Source: CAYUHJ01 sp964444365 (GTDB lineage: Bacteria; Planctomycetota; Planctomycetia; Gemmatales; Gemmataceae). From it: a stretch of DNA of 64,000 nucleotides. This document shows positions 32,277 through 40,523 of the stretch, in pieces; within the stretch, counting starts at the first letter, position 1; each line of letters begins with the position of its first letter. Made by a program: the position numbers and the translations under genes. Under the pieces are notes generated by a model. That model did no database searches. It worked only from the letters and a program-made list of their open reading frames with translations, and was not told the origin of the DNA. The DNA lies in assembly GCA_964444365.1 (NCBI GenBank), contig CAYUHJ010000008.1:24283-88282 (forward strand). The letters are read 5' to 3'.

Positions 32277-33126
32277 CCGTTGTCCCCCCGCCTGCGGATG
32301 ACGCACGGATCGCCTGCTTGTTCGCGGCGTCGGCCGCTTGGCACCGAGCCTTGTACCGGCGACGGGCGATCTCGACCAGAGACAGGTGGAGCGGTGACCC
32401 TGGGCCGGCCGTCCGTAGACGGGTCACGACTACCGGCTCGATTTCGAACGCCGCGGGCGGGTCCGGGACGCCGGGGGCGGACGGGGCCAGGTAGCACCAG
32501 TTCACGGGATGTCTGACGCGGGCGATGGCATTTCTGACCGCGTCCACGTCGTTGAGCAACCCGGCCTGATGGACCCGTTCGAACCCGCGGCGACTCCGCA
32601 GGGAACCCAGGACGACCTCCGCAGTCGCACGACCGGACCCGAGGGCGGCGAACGACCGGGCGTCGAGGAACTCTTCCAGCACCAAGACGTCGTCCCAGTC
32701 CGACTCCCGCTCGGTCTCCTTGCTCCGGATCAGATCCGCAAGGCCGAGGAACGGCAGGATTCGGCCGCCGTACTCGCCCTCTTCCCGGCGGGCGTGGAGT
32801 GCGGGGAAGGCGTCGAGCAGGTGGTTCTCCCGCCAGAACTCCAGCCACTCCTCCCGCCCGTCGTCGAGTCGGCCGATCTGGAATCGGCGGAAGGCGTGGG
32901 GCCGCCACGACGGGCCTTCGGGCAGCGGTCCGGCCGTTGCCAGGGGTGAGCGGTTAAGCCGTTCGGCTAGGTCGTCCCATCCGTCGGCGGAGAGGTGCAG
33001 GTCGAAGTCGGAGGTGTAGCGGTGGAGGCCGTAGAACCGGACCGCGTGTCCGCCCATCACCAAGCACGTTAGCCCCGCTGCTTCCAGCACGGTGACGACG
33101 GCTGCGAGTCGCTCGTCCGGGTTCAC
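32263..33126 (-). CDS. AbiEii-like nucleotidyltransferase
   Basis: The 287-residue protein has the minimal nucleotidyltransferase signature LTCLVMGGHAVRFYGLHRYT, then SDFDLHLS (G-G ... D-x-D, about residues 18-45). It continues RRFQIGRLDDG and a helical lid (LGLADLIRSKETERESDWDD). Such proteins include MNT-type antitoxins and AbiEii/MenT toxins that add nucleotides to tRNA or to a partner protein. The start overlaps the stop of a 78-residue acidic gene (ATGA at 33123-33126), as in two-gene toxin-antitoxin operons. Which of the two is toxic cannot be told. Confidence 0.75.
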   Translation of the reverse strand: MNPDERLAAVVTVLEAAGLTCLVMGGHAVRFYGLHRYTSDFDLHLSADGWDDLAERLNRSPLATAGPLPEGPSWRPHAFRRFQIGRLDDGREEWLEFWRENHLLDAFPALHARREEGEYGGRILPFLGLADLIRSKETERESDWDDVLVLEEFLDARSFAALGSGRATAEVVLGSLRSRRGFERVHQAGLLNDVDAVRNAIARVRHPVNWCYLAPSAPGVPDPPAAFEIEPVVVTRLRTAGPGSPLHLSLVEIARRRYKARCQAADAANKQAIRASSAGGGTTDAAE

Positions 33127-33359
33127 AGCAGCGAGTCCTCCCAGCCACGGCTCCCGTGCGTCCGGTACATGACGACCAGTGGGTGCCGGGCCAGTTCGTC
33201 GTCCGACAGCGGGGACGCGAGGAGGGCGAGCACCTCCGGCAGGGCGTCGTCCAGGTAGATACGTTCCGCCTCCTGGGCGGTGCGTGCCCGGCCCGAGAGC
33301 AACAAACGGAAGACCGGATCGTCATCCAGGTCGGCGTCGGTGAGCGTCGCGGAAGTCAT
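33123..33359 (-). CDS. Small acidic partner of the nucleotidyltransferase
   Basis: The 78-residue protein begins MTSATLTDADLDDDPVFRLL and is strongly acidic at its N-terminus. It ends LARHPLVVMYRTHGSRGWED. A longer open frame exists to 33647, but it would run through the attachment repeat and the phased motif array, so I chose the ATG at 33359. The four-base overlap with the nucleotidyltransferase gene indicates a coupled pair. It is the first gene inside the right end of the element. Confidence 0.6.
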   Translation of the reverse strand: MTSATLTDADLDDDPVFRLLLSGRARTAQEAERIYLDDALPEVLALLASPLSDDELARHPLVVMYRTHGSRGWEDSLL

Positions 33360-33470
33360 GAGGAACGGCCCGGCGTGTGGTCGGACTAAGTCCTTGCTGT
33401 CATCATACCAGCAACCCGAGCCGCGTAGCGGCGGATCGTCGGTCGGTGCGTTCAAAGGGCCGGGGTGACG

Positions 33471-33519
33471 TGTACCGTGCTGTACCGTTCGTGTACCGTT
33501 TTTCGCACGGATGTACCGC
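33471..33519. repeat. Phased TGTACCGT array near the right end of the element
   Basis: TGTACCG starts at 33471, 33481, 33492 and 33512 in one orientation, spaced 10, 11 and 20 bases, that is on one helix face. The first three copies extend to TGTACCGT. The same core occurs as a palindrome at 9902-9921 inside the other end. These are good candidates for integrase arm sites or excisionase sites. Confidence 0.7.
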
Positions 33520-33634
33520 TCCGCCACGCAACCGGCCGCAATTCTCCGCACAACCTTGAACGAGATTCCCCTGTGATGTAAGGTGCTTCCACGCATCGTG
33601 TGTTCGTGCCAAATTGCTGTCTCGGCGAGCAAGT

Positions 33635-33680
33635 GCTTCGGGACCAAGAGGTCGCAGGTTCGAATCCTGTCAGCCCGACT
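33635..33680 (+). other. Right attachment site (tRNA 3'-half-like)
   Basis: The 46 bases are identical to 9780-9825. The bases before (AGCAAGT) and after (TTAAGTTGATG) differ from those at the left copy, which fixes the repeat length. No complete tRNA can be folded with the upstream sequence, as expected where only a displaced 3' end remains. Confidence 0.75.
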
Positions 33681-34084
33681 TTAAGTTGATGACTGGTAAC
33701 GGTTTGTGACGAGCCAATTTAGGGGTAATCGACCGGGTGCCGATTGGGGTAAATCCATCGGCTGATCTGGGGTAAAACGAACGGCCCGCTAATCGAAAGG
33801 TTGGCGGGCCGAGTCGTTTCTCTCGCATGCTGGCAAATTCCTGCCCGGCAAACTACCCACCCTTCATCTTGACCGTTCTCCGGCGCGAACCCTCCCACCT
33901 CTTATTACTCGCCCGCGATCCCTCTCCCGCTCGTTCGTGATCAAGGCAGAAGGTCTTCCGCTGCCCGTGTCCGCTGGTCTGCCCCGTAGATTTGGCGAAG
34001 CTAGATTGAACCGGGACGGCCCGAGCGGTGTCGCTCCCCGAACGGGACCGGGACGGTCGAGGCGTGACGCCACGAGGGTCGGCG
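33681..34084. other. Intergenic region before the RNA-repair genes
   Basis: The first 100 bases beyond the right attachment site are AT-richer and non-coding. A strong hairpin lies at 33782-33811. The remainder leads to the Hen1 start at 34085. I see no gene and no clear promoter. Confidence 0.5.
33782..33811. terminator. GNRA-capped hairpin
   Basis: CGGCCCGCTAATC (33782-33794) pairs with GGTTGGCGGGCCG (33799-33811) around a GAAA tetraloop: 13 pairs including two G-T pairs. It is followed by AGTCGTTTCTC. It lies about 100 bases after the right attachment site and may have ended the original tRNA transcript. Confidence 0.5.
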
Positions 34085-35497
34085 ATGCTGCTGACGATCA
34101 CGACCACACATCGACCGGCGACCGATCTGGGCTACCTGCTGCACAAGCACCCGGATCGGTTCCAGTCGTTCGACCTGAGCTTCGGCAAGGCCCACGTCTA
34201 CTACCCGGAGGTCGGGGAGGACCGCTGCACCGCCTGCCTGCTGCTCGACGTGGACCCGGTGGGCATGGTCCGGGGCAAGAACCCCGACCAGAACTTCCTG
34301 CTCGCCCAGTACGTCAACGACCGCCCCTACACCGCCTCCTCGTTCCTGAGCGTGGCCATCAGCCAGACCCTCGGCTCGGCCCTCCAAGGCCGGTGCAAGG
34401 ACCGGCCCGAACTGGTCCAGACGCCGATCCCCCTCGCCGCCCGCATCGACGTGCTCCCCGTTCGCGGCGGCGAGCCGTTCCTGCGGCGGGTGTTCGAGCC
34501 GCTCGGGTACGAGGTCGAGGCCGTCCGCTACCCGCTGGACGAGACGTTCCCCGACTGGGGCGAGAGCCCGTACTTCTCCGTCGAGGTCCGCAAGACGACC
34601 GCCCTCGCGGACCTGCTGAGCCACCTGTACGTGCTGGTCCCGGTGTTCGACGGGAAGAAGCACTACTTCGTCGGCGAGGACGAGATCGAAAAGCTGCTGG
34701 CCAAGGGCGAGGGGTGGCTGGCCACCCACCCGGAGCGGGAGGAGATCGCCCGCCGCTACCTGCGGTTCCAGCCGAGCCTGCTCCGCATGGCCCTCGCCCG
34801 GCTGGTGCAGGAGGAGGAGCCGCCGGGGGCCGACGAGGACGAGCAGCGGCCCGAGGCGAAGGCCGAGGAGACGCTGGAAACCCCGATGAGCCTCAACGAC
34901 CAGCGGCTCGGGGCGGTGCTGGCGGCGCTGCGGGCGGGCGGGGCCAAGCGGGTGCTCGACCTCGGCTGCGGGGAGGGCAAGCTGGTCCGGGCGCTGCTGA
35001 AGGACCGGCACTTCGAGGAGGTCGTCGGGGTGGACGTGTCCGTTCGCTCGCTCGAAGTCGCCGCCCGCCGACTGAAGCTGGACCGCCTGCCCGACCAGCA
35101 GGCCGAGCGGGTGAAGCTGATCCACGGGTCGCTCATGTACCGGGACAAGCGGCTGGCCGGGTTCGACGCCGCAGCCGTGGTCGAGGTGGTCGAGCACCTC
35201 GACCCGCCCCGGCTGTCCGCCTTCGAGCGGGTACTGTTCGAGTTCGCCAGGCCCCGGACGGTGGTGCTGACCACCCCGAACCGGGAGTTCAACGTCACGT
35301 GGGAGTCGCTCCCGGCGGGCCAGTTCCGCCACCCCGACCACCGGTTCGAGTGGACCCGGCAGGAGTTCCGCGAGTGGGCGACCGGGATCGCCTCGCGGTT
35401 CGGGTACGGGGTCCGGTTCCTCCCGGTCGGCCCGGAGCACCCCGAGTACGGGTCGCCGACACAGATGGGGGTCTTCGAGCAGCGCGACGAGCAGTGA
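34085..35497 (+). CDS. hen1: RNA 3'-terminal ribose 2'-O-methyltransferase Hen1
   Basis: Bacterial Hen1 methylates the 2'-OH at the 3' end of the break in damaged RNA before Pnkp seals it, which prevents re-cleavage. The 470-residue protein begins MLLTITTTHRPATDLGYLLH, the N-terminal Pnkp-binding domain. An acidic linker (about residues 245-275) follows. The methyltransferase domain has motif I RVLDLGCGEGKLVRAL and the metal-site segment EVVEHLDPPRL (E-x-x-E-H). Its last motif is VLTTPNREFN, followed by HRFEWTRQEF with a further His. I chose the ATG at 34085 because it matches the family N-terminus. It heads a plus-strand cluster that ends with Pnkp, the expected partner. Confidence 0.92.
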   Translation: MLLTITTTHRPATDLGYLLHKHPDRFQSFDLSFGKAHVYYPEVGEDRCTACLLLDVDPVGMVRGKNPDQNFLLAQYVNDRPYTASSFLSVAISQTLGSALQGRCKDRPELVQTPIPLAARIDVLPVRGGEPFLRRVFEPLGYEVEAVRYPLDETFPDWGESPYFSVEVRKTTALADLLSHLYVLVPVFDGKKHYFVGEDEIEKLLAKGEGWLATHPEREEIARRYLRFQPSLLRMALARLVQEEEPPGADEDEQRPEAKAEETLETPMSLNDQRLGAVLAALRAGGAKRVLDLGCGEGKLVRALLKDRHFEEVVGVDVSVRSLEVAARRLKLDRLPDQQAERVKLIHGSLMYRDKRLAGFDAAAVVEVVEHLDPPRLSAFERVLFEFARPRTVVLTTPNREFNVTWESLPAGQFRHPDHRFEWTRQEFREWATGIASRFGYGVRFLPVGPEHPEYGSPTQMGVFEQRDEQ

Positions 35498-35529
35498 CGA
35501 GTCGTCTCATTCGGCGGGTGGGGGATCGT

Positions 35530-35904
35530 ATGGCCGGGAAGAGGCAGATCCGAGCGGCGTTCCGGGCGTCCGTCTTCCGGCGGGACCGCTACCGATGTGC
35601 CGTGTGCGGGAAGCCCGGCAGGGACCGGCAGGGCGGCGACGGCCACCGGGCGTACCACCCCGGCCTCCCCGACGAAGCGCTGGTGCCGCTCGACGCCCAC
35701 CACGTCACCGACCGCAACGACATGCCGAACGGCGGGTACGTCGCGGAGAACGGGATCGCCCTCTGCGACGACGGGTGCCACCGGCTCGCCGAAGTCTTCC
35801 ACCAGACCGGGACGCCCCACCCCGGCTACGCCCCGGCGGACCTCTACGCGCGGGTCGGGTCGTCCCACGAGGCGGCGCGCCGGGCGAGCGCGCGGTCGGC
35901 GTAG
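35530..35904 (+). CDS. HNH endonuclease-like protein
   Basis: The 124-residue protein begins MAGKRQIRAAFRASVFRRDR and carries YRCAVCGKPG (first zinc Cys pair). It continues with LDAHHVTDRNDMPNGGYVAE and NGIALCDDGCHRLAEVF, which supply the HH, N and H positions of the beta-beta-alpha-metal fold. HNH modules nick or cut DNA or RNA. It starts 32 bases after hen1 and ends 62 bases before the RNA-ligase gene, in the same direction. An HNH protein inside this repair cluster is unusual and could be a nuclease or an end-processing accessory. Confidence 0.82.
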   Translation: MAGKRQIRAAFRASVFRRDRYRCAVCGKPGRDRQGGDGHRAYHPGLPDEALVPLDAHHVTDRNDMPNGGYVAENGIALCDDGCHRLAEVFHQTGTPHPGYAPADLYARVGSSHEAARRASARSA

Positions 35905-35966
35905 GGCCGAACCTTTCCGCCTCGGGCGTGTCTGCTCCCGAACCTGCCCCTCCGCCGGAGGTCGCC

Positions 35967-36703
<737 letters not shown>

Positions 36704-36707
<4 letters not shown>

Positions 36708-37807
36708 CCGGGTGGGACGACATCGAGTCGGCGTCGGTCGGGGAGGTCCTCGACTGGGCGGAGCCGCAGCCGTGGGCGCGGGCGATGGCCGCGTGCGGGC
36801 AGGACCCCGTGTGGCACGCGGAGGGGGACGTGTGGACCCACACCCGGATGGTCGTGGCCGAACTGGAGCGGCTGGCCGAGTGGCCGGGGCTCGACCGGGG
36901 GGCGCGGCTCCGGCTCGTCTTCACGGCCCTGTTCCATGACGCCGGGAAACCGGCCACCACGGCCCTCGACCCGGCCACCGGGCGGACGCGCTCCCCCAAG
37001 CACGCCCTCGTCGGGGCCGGGATCGCGCGGGCGGTGCTGCGGGGCCTCGGGTGCCCGCTCGGGGTCCGCGAGGACGTGGCCAACCTCGTTCGCTACCACG
37101 GGCGACCGCCGTACCTGCTGGAGAAGGGCGACCCGGCCCGCGAGGTCATCGCCCTGTCGTGGGCGGTCCACCACCGCCTGCTGTACCTGTTCGCGCTGGC
37201 GGACACCCGGGGGCGGCGGACCCCGGAGATGGCCCGCCCCGAGGACGACCTGCACCTCTGGAGGATGGTGGCCGAGGAGAACGGGTGCCTCGACCAGCCG
37301 TACCCGTTCCCGAACGACCACGCCCGGTTCCTGTTCTTTCGGGACGCCCTCTCTAGCCTGCACTACGTCCCACGGGAGGACTACCGCTGCACGGTCACGC
37401 TGATGGCGGGCCTGCCGGGGGCGGGGAAGGACACGTGGCTGGCGGCGCACCGCCCCGGCCTGCCGGTGGTGTCGCTCGACGACCTGCGGGCCGACCTCGG
37501 GGTGAACCCGACCGACGATCAGGGAGGGGTGGTGCAACTGGCGCGGGAGCGGTGCCGGGAGCACCTGCGGGCCGGGCGGGACTTCGCGTTCAACGCCACC
37601 AACACGGTACGGCAGACCCGCCAGCGGTGGATCGACCTGTTCGCCGACTACGGGGCGCGGGTCGAGGTCCGCTACCTCGAACCGCCGCTGCCGGTCGTCT
37701 ACCGGCAGAACGCCCGCCGCCAGCCGGGGGTGCCCCGGCGGGTGATCGACCGCCTCGTGGACCGGCTGGAGCCCCCGGCCCGCACCGAGGGCACGCGGTC
37801 GAACTGA
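36704..37807 (+). CDS. HD-Pnk: HD phosphoesterase fused to polynucleotide kinase
   Basis: The 367-residue protein has an N-terminal HD domain: VWTHTRMVV, LVFTALFHDAGK (His-Asp pair at about residues 76-77), VRYHGRPP and VHHRLLYLFALADTRG. A C-terminal P-loop kinase follows: LMAGLPGAGKDTWLAA (about 231-246), VVSLDDLRADLG and AFNATNTVRQTRQRW. Related HD-Pnk enzymes remove 2',3'-phosphates with the HD domain and phosphorylate 5'-OH ends with the kinase, so both ends are readied for ligase. The gene is translationally coupled to the RNA ligase. Pnkp begins 20 bases downstream. Confidence 0.88.
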
Positions 37808-37827
37808 TCGGCTAGGACGGACCCCCG

Positions 37828-40431
37828 ATGACGATCTCGCTCCCCAAGCTGTCCCTCGTCGTGCTGATCGGCCCCAGCGGGTCGGGCAAGAGCACGTTCG
37901 CCCGCAGGCACTTCCTGCCGACCGAGGTGCTCTCGTCCGACGCCTGCCGTGGCATGGTCGGCGACGACGAGAACGATCAGGCGGTCACGCCCGAGGCTTT
38001 CGAGGTGCTGCACTTCATCGCGGCCCGGAGGCTCGCCCTCGGGCGGCTGACGGTGATCGACGCCACCAACGTCCAGCCCGAGGCCCGCAAGCCGCTCGTC
38101 GAACTCGCCCGCCGCTACCACTGCCTGCCGGTCGCCGTCGTGCTCGGCCTGCCCGAGAAGGTCTGTCTGGAGCGGAACCGGTCGCGGGACGAGCGGAGCT
38201 TCGGCCCTCACGTCGTCCGCCAGCAGCACGCCCAGATGCGGCGGTCTCTGCGGGGGCTCCAGCGGGAGGGGTTCCGCCACGTGTTCGTGCTGGAGAGCCC
38301 GGAGGCGGTCGAAGCCGCCACGGTCGAGCGGGTGCCGCTGTGGAACGACCGGCGGCAGGAGCACGGCCCGTTCGACCTCATCGGCGACGTACACGGGTGC
38401 TGCGACGAACTCGAAGCCTTGCTCCAGTCTCTCGGCTACGTGCCGACCCCGCTGGAGGGCGATGCAACCGGCTGGGGGAGCCGGGCCTACGCGCACCCCG
38501 AGGGCCGCAAGGCCGTGTTCGTCGGGGATCTGGTGGACCGTGGCCCTCGCATCCTTGACGCCGTTCGCCTCGTGCGGAACATGGTCCGGCTCGGATCGGC
38601 GCTCTGCGTCCCCGGCAACCACGACATGAAGCTGCTGAAGAAGTTGCGGGGCAAGGACGTGCAGGTCACGCACGGGCTGGCGGACTCGCTGGCCGAGATC
38701 GACGCCCTGCCCGCCGACGTGCGGGAGCCCTTCTGCAAGGAACTGGCCGGGTTCCTCGACGGGCTGGTCAGCCACTACGTCCTCGACGACGGCAGGCTGG
38801 TCGTCGCCCACGCCGGGATGAAGCAGGAAATGCAGGGCCGGGGGTCGGGCAAGGTACGGGACTTCGCCCTGTACGGTGAGACGACCGGGGAGACGGACGA
38901 GTTCGGCCTGCCCGTCCGGTACAACTGGGCGGCGGAGTACCGGGGACCGGCGACGGTCGTGTACGGCCACACCCCCGTCCCCGAGCCGGAGTGGCTGAAC
39001 CGGACGGTGAACATCGACACCGGCTGCGTGTTCGGCGGGAAGCTGACCGCCCTCCGCTACCCGGAGCGGGAGTTCGTGTCCGTCCCGGCGGCGCGGACGT
39101 ACTGCGAACCGGCCCGCCCCTTCCTACCGGATGGCGGTCAGGCCCCGGCGCTCAGCGCCCAGCAGGCCCACGACGAGGTGCTTGACGCCGACGATGTGCT
39201 GGGCAAGCGGTTCGTGACCACCCGGCTGCGGGGCACCGTGACGGTTCGGGAGGCCCACGCGACGGCGGCGCTGGAGGTGATGAGCCGGTTCGCCGCCGAC
39301 CCGAGGTGGCTGATCTACCTGCCGCCCACGATGTCCCCGTGCGAAACCAGCAAGGAGCACGGGCTGCTGGAACACCCTGCCGAGGCGTTCGCCTACTACC
39401 GCGCCCAAGGTGCCCCGCAGGTCGTCTGCGAGGAGAAACACATGGGGTCGCGGGCGGTCGTCGTCGTCTGCCGCGACGAGGGGGCGGCGCGGGAACGGTT
39501 CGGCGTCATCGGGGGCGAGGTCGGGATCGTCGTCACCCGCACCGGCAGGCGGTTCTTCAACGACGCGGGGCTGGAGCGGCAGTTCCTCGACCGGGTGCGG
39601 GCGGCGCTGACCGCCGCCGACCTGTGGGGCACGCTCGGGTCGGCGTGGGTATGCCTCGACTGCGAGTTGATGCCGTGGTCGGCCAAGGCGCAGGAGCTTC
39701 TCAAGGGGCAGTACGCGGCGGTCGGTGCCGCCGGGCGGGCGTCCCTGCCTCGGGCGGTCGCCTCGCTGGCGGACGCGGTGAAGCGACTCGGCGGGGACGA
39801 GCGGGTCAAAGTCGAGCGGGCGGCGGGCGAGTACCAGCGGCGGGAGGAGAACCTCGGCAGGTTCGTCGCCGCCTACCGGCAGTATTGCTGGCCGGTGAAC
39901 TCGCTGGCCGACCTGAAGCTCGCACCGTTTCACCTGCTGGCATCGGAGGGCAAGGTTCACACGGACAAGAACCACGTGTGGCACGTGGACACGCTGGCCA
40001 CCGTCTGCCGGGCCGACCCGGAACTCCTGCTGGCCACGTCGTACAAGGTGGTGGACGTGACCGACCCGGCCAGCGAGGCCGAGGGCGTCCGGTGGTGGAC
40101 GGAGTTGACTGGGCGTGGCGGCGAAGGGATGGTGGTCAAGCCGCTGGACTTCATCCTGCGGGGGCGGCGGGGGCTGGCCCAGCCCGCCGTGAAGTGCCGG
40201 GGGCCGGAGTACCTGCGGATCATCTACGGCCCGGACTACACCGCCGACGAGAACCTGTCCCGGCTGCGGTCGCGCGGGCTGGGGCACAAGCGGTCGCTGG
40301 CCCTGGGGGAGTTCGCCCTCGGGGTCGAGGGGCTGGAGCGGTTCGTCCGGCGGGAGCCGCTGCGGCTGGTCCACGAGTGCGTGTTCGGCGTCCTCGCCTT
40401 GGAGAGCGAGCCGGTGGACCCACGGCTCTGA
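37828..40431 (+). CDS. pnkp: Polynucleotide kinase-phosphatase-ligase Pnkp
   Basis: The 867-residue protein has the three classic Pnkp domains. The 5'-kinase has Walker A VVLIGPSGSGKSTFA (residues 11-25) and LSSDACRGMVGDDEND. The metallophosphatase has FDLIGDVHGCCDELEAL (about 187-203), VFVGDLVDRGPR, CVPGNHDMKL, VVAHAGMK and VYGHTPVPEP. The C-terminal nucleotidyltransferase has CEEKHMGSRAVVVV (about 534-547, adenylated Lys), CLDCELMPW, GEGMVVKPLDF and AVKCRGPEYLRIIYG. Pnkp heals both RNA ends, and Hen1 activates its sealing activity. The length matches the family. It closes the cluster that hen1 opens. Confidence 0.95.
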   Translation: MTISLPKLSLVVLIGPSGSGKSTFARRHFLPTEVLSSDACRGMVGDDENDQAVTPEAFEVLHFIAARRLALGRLTVIDATNVQPEARKPLVELARRYHCLPVAVVLGLPEKVCLERNRSRDERSFGPHVVRQQHAQMRRSLRGLQREGFRHVFVLESPEAVEAATVERVPLWNDRRQEHGPFDLIGDVHGCCDELEALLQSLGYVPTPLEGDATGWGSRAYAHPEGRKAVFVGDLVDRGPRILDAVRLVRNMVRLGSALCVPGNHDMKLLKKLRGKDVQVTHGLADSLAEIDALPADVREPFCKELAGFLDGLVSHYVLDDGRLVVAHAGMKQEMQGRGSGKVRDFALYGETTGETDEFGLPVRYNWAAEYRGPATVVYGHTPVPEPEWLNRTVNIDTGCVFGGKLTALRYPEREFVSVPAARTYCEPARPFLPDGGQAPALSAQQAHDEVLDADDVLGKRFVTTRLRGTVTVREAHATAALEVMSRFAADPRWLIYLPPTMSPCETSKEHGLLEHPAEAFAYYRAQGAPQVVCEEKHMGSRAVVVVCRDEGAARERFGVIGGEVGIVVTRTGRRFFNDAGLERQFLDRVRAALTAADLWGTLGSAWVCLDCELMPWSAKAQELLKGQYAAVGAAGRASLPRAVASLADAVKRLGGDERVKVERAAGEYQRREENLGRFVAAYRQYCWPVNSLADLKLAPFHLLASEGKVHTDKNHVWHVDTLATVCRADPELLLATSYKVVDVTDPASEAEGVRWWTELTGRGGEGMVVKPLDFILRGRRGLAQPAVKCRGPEYLRIIYGPDYTADENLSRLRSRGLGHKRSLALGEFALGVEGLERFVRREPLRLVHECVFGVLALESEPVDPRL

Positions 40432-40523
40432 CGAAACGCGAGGAAGCTACTGGGACAACCGGAGGTATACTAGCCGGGGCACTGCCGCGACTCGACCCGC
40501 AGATTTTTCGTTTCGAGGCTCGA

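Larger units (their letters stand above)
9780..33680. mobile_element. 23.9-kb integrative element bounded by 46-bp tRNA-like direct repeats
   Basis: Identical 46-bp sequences at 9780-9825 and 33635-33680 define the ends, 23,855 bp apart. They include an anticodon-loop-like TTCGGGA and a T-arm (GCAGGTTCGAATCCTGT). A tyrosine integrase gene begins 123 bp inside the left repeat. TGTACCGT motifs occur inside both ends (palindrome at 9902-9921, four copies at 33471-33519), as arm-type integrase sites would. Cargo genes are mostly on the minus strand. I see no conjugation or capsid genes, so it is a mobilisable or satellite-type island or a cargo-rich genomic island. Confidence 0.8.

Noticed and set aside
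33360..33647. A longer start for the small partner of the nucleotidyltransferase
   Set aside because: The extension would read through the phased TGTACCGT array and into the right attachment site. The ATG at 33359 is more economical.
34001..35440. A 479-codon minus-strand frame opposite hen1
   Set aside because: It is a compositional shadow of hen1, whose methyltransferase motifs are unambiguous.
33937..35904. One long plus-strand frame joining the region before hen1 to the HNH protein
   Set aside because: Only the last 124 codons, from the ATG at 35530, look like protein (HNH motifs). The rest is out of phase with hen1 and Arg/Pro-rich.
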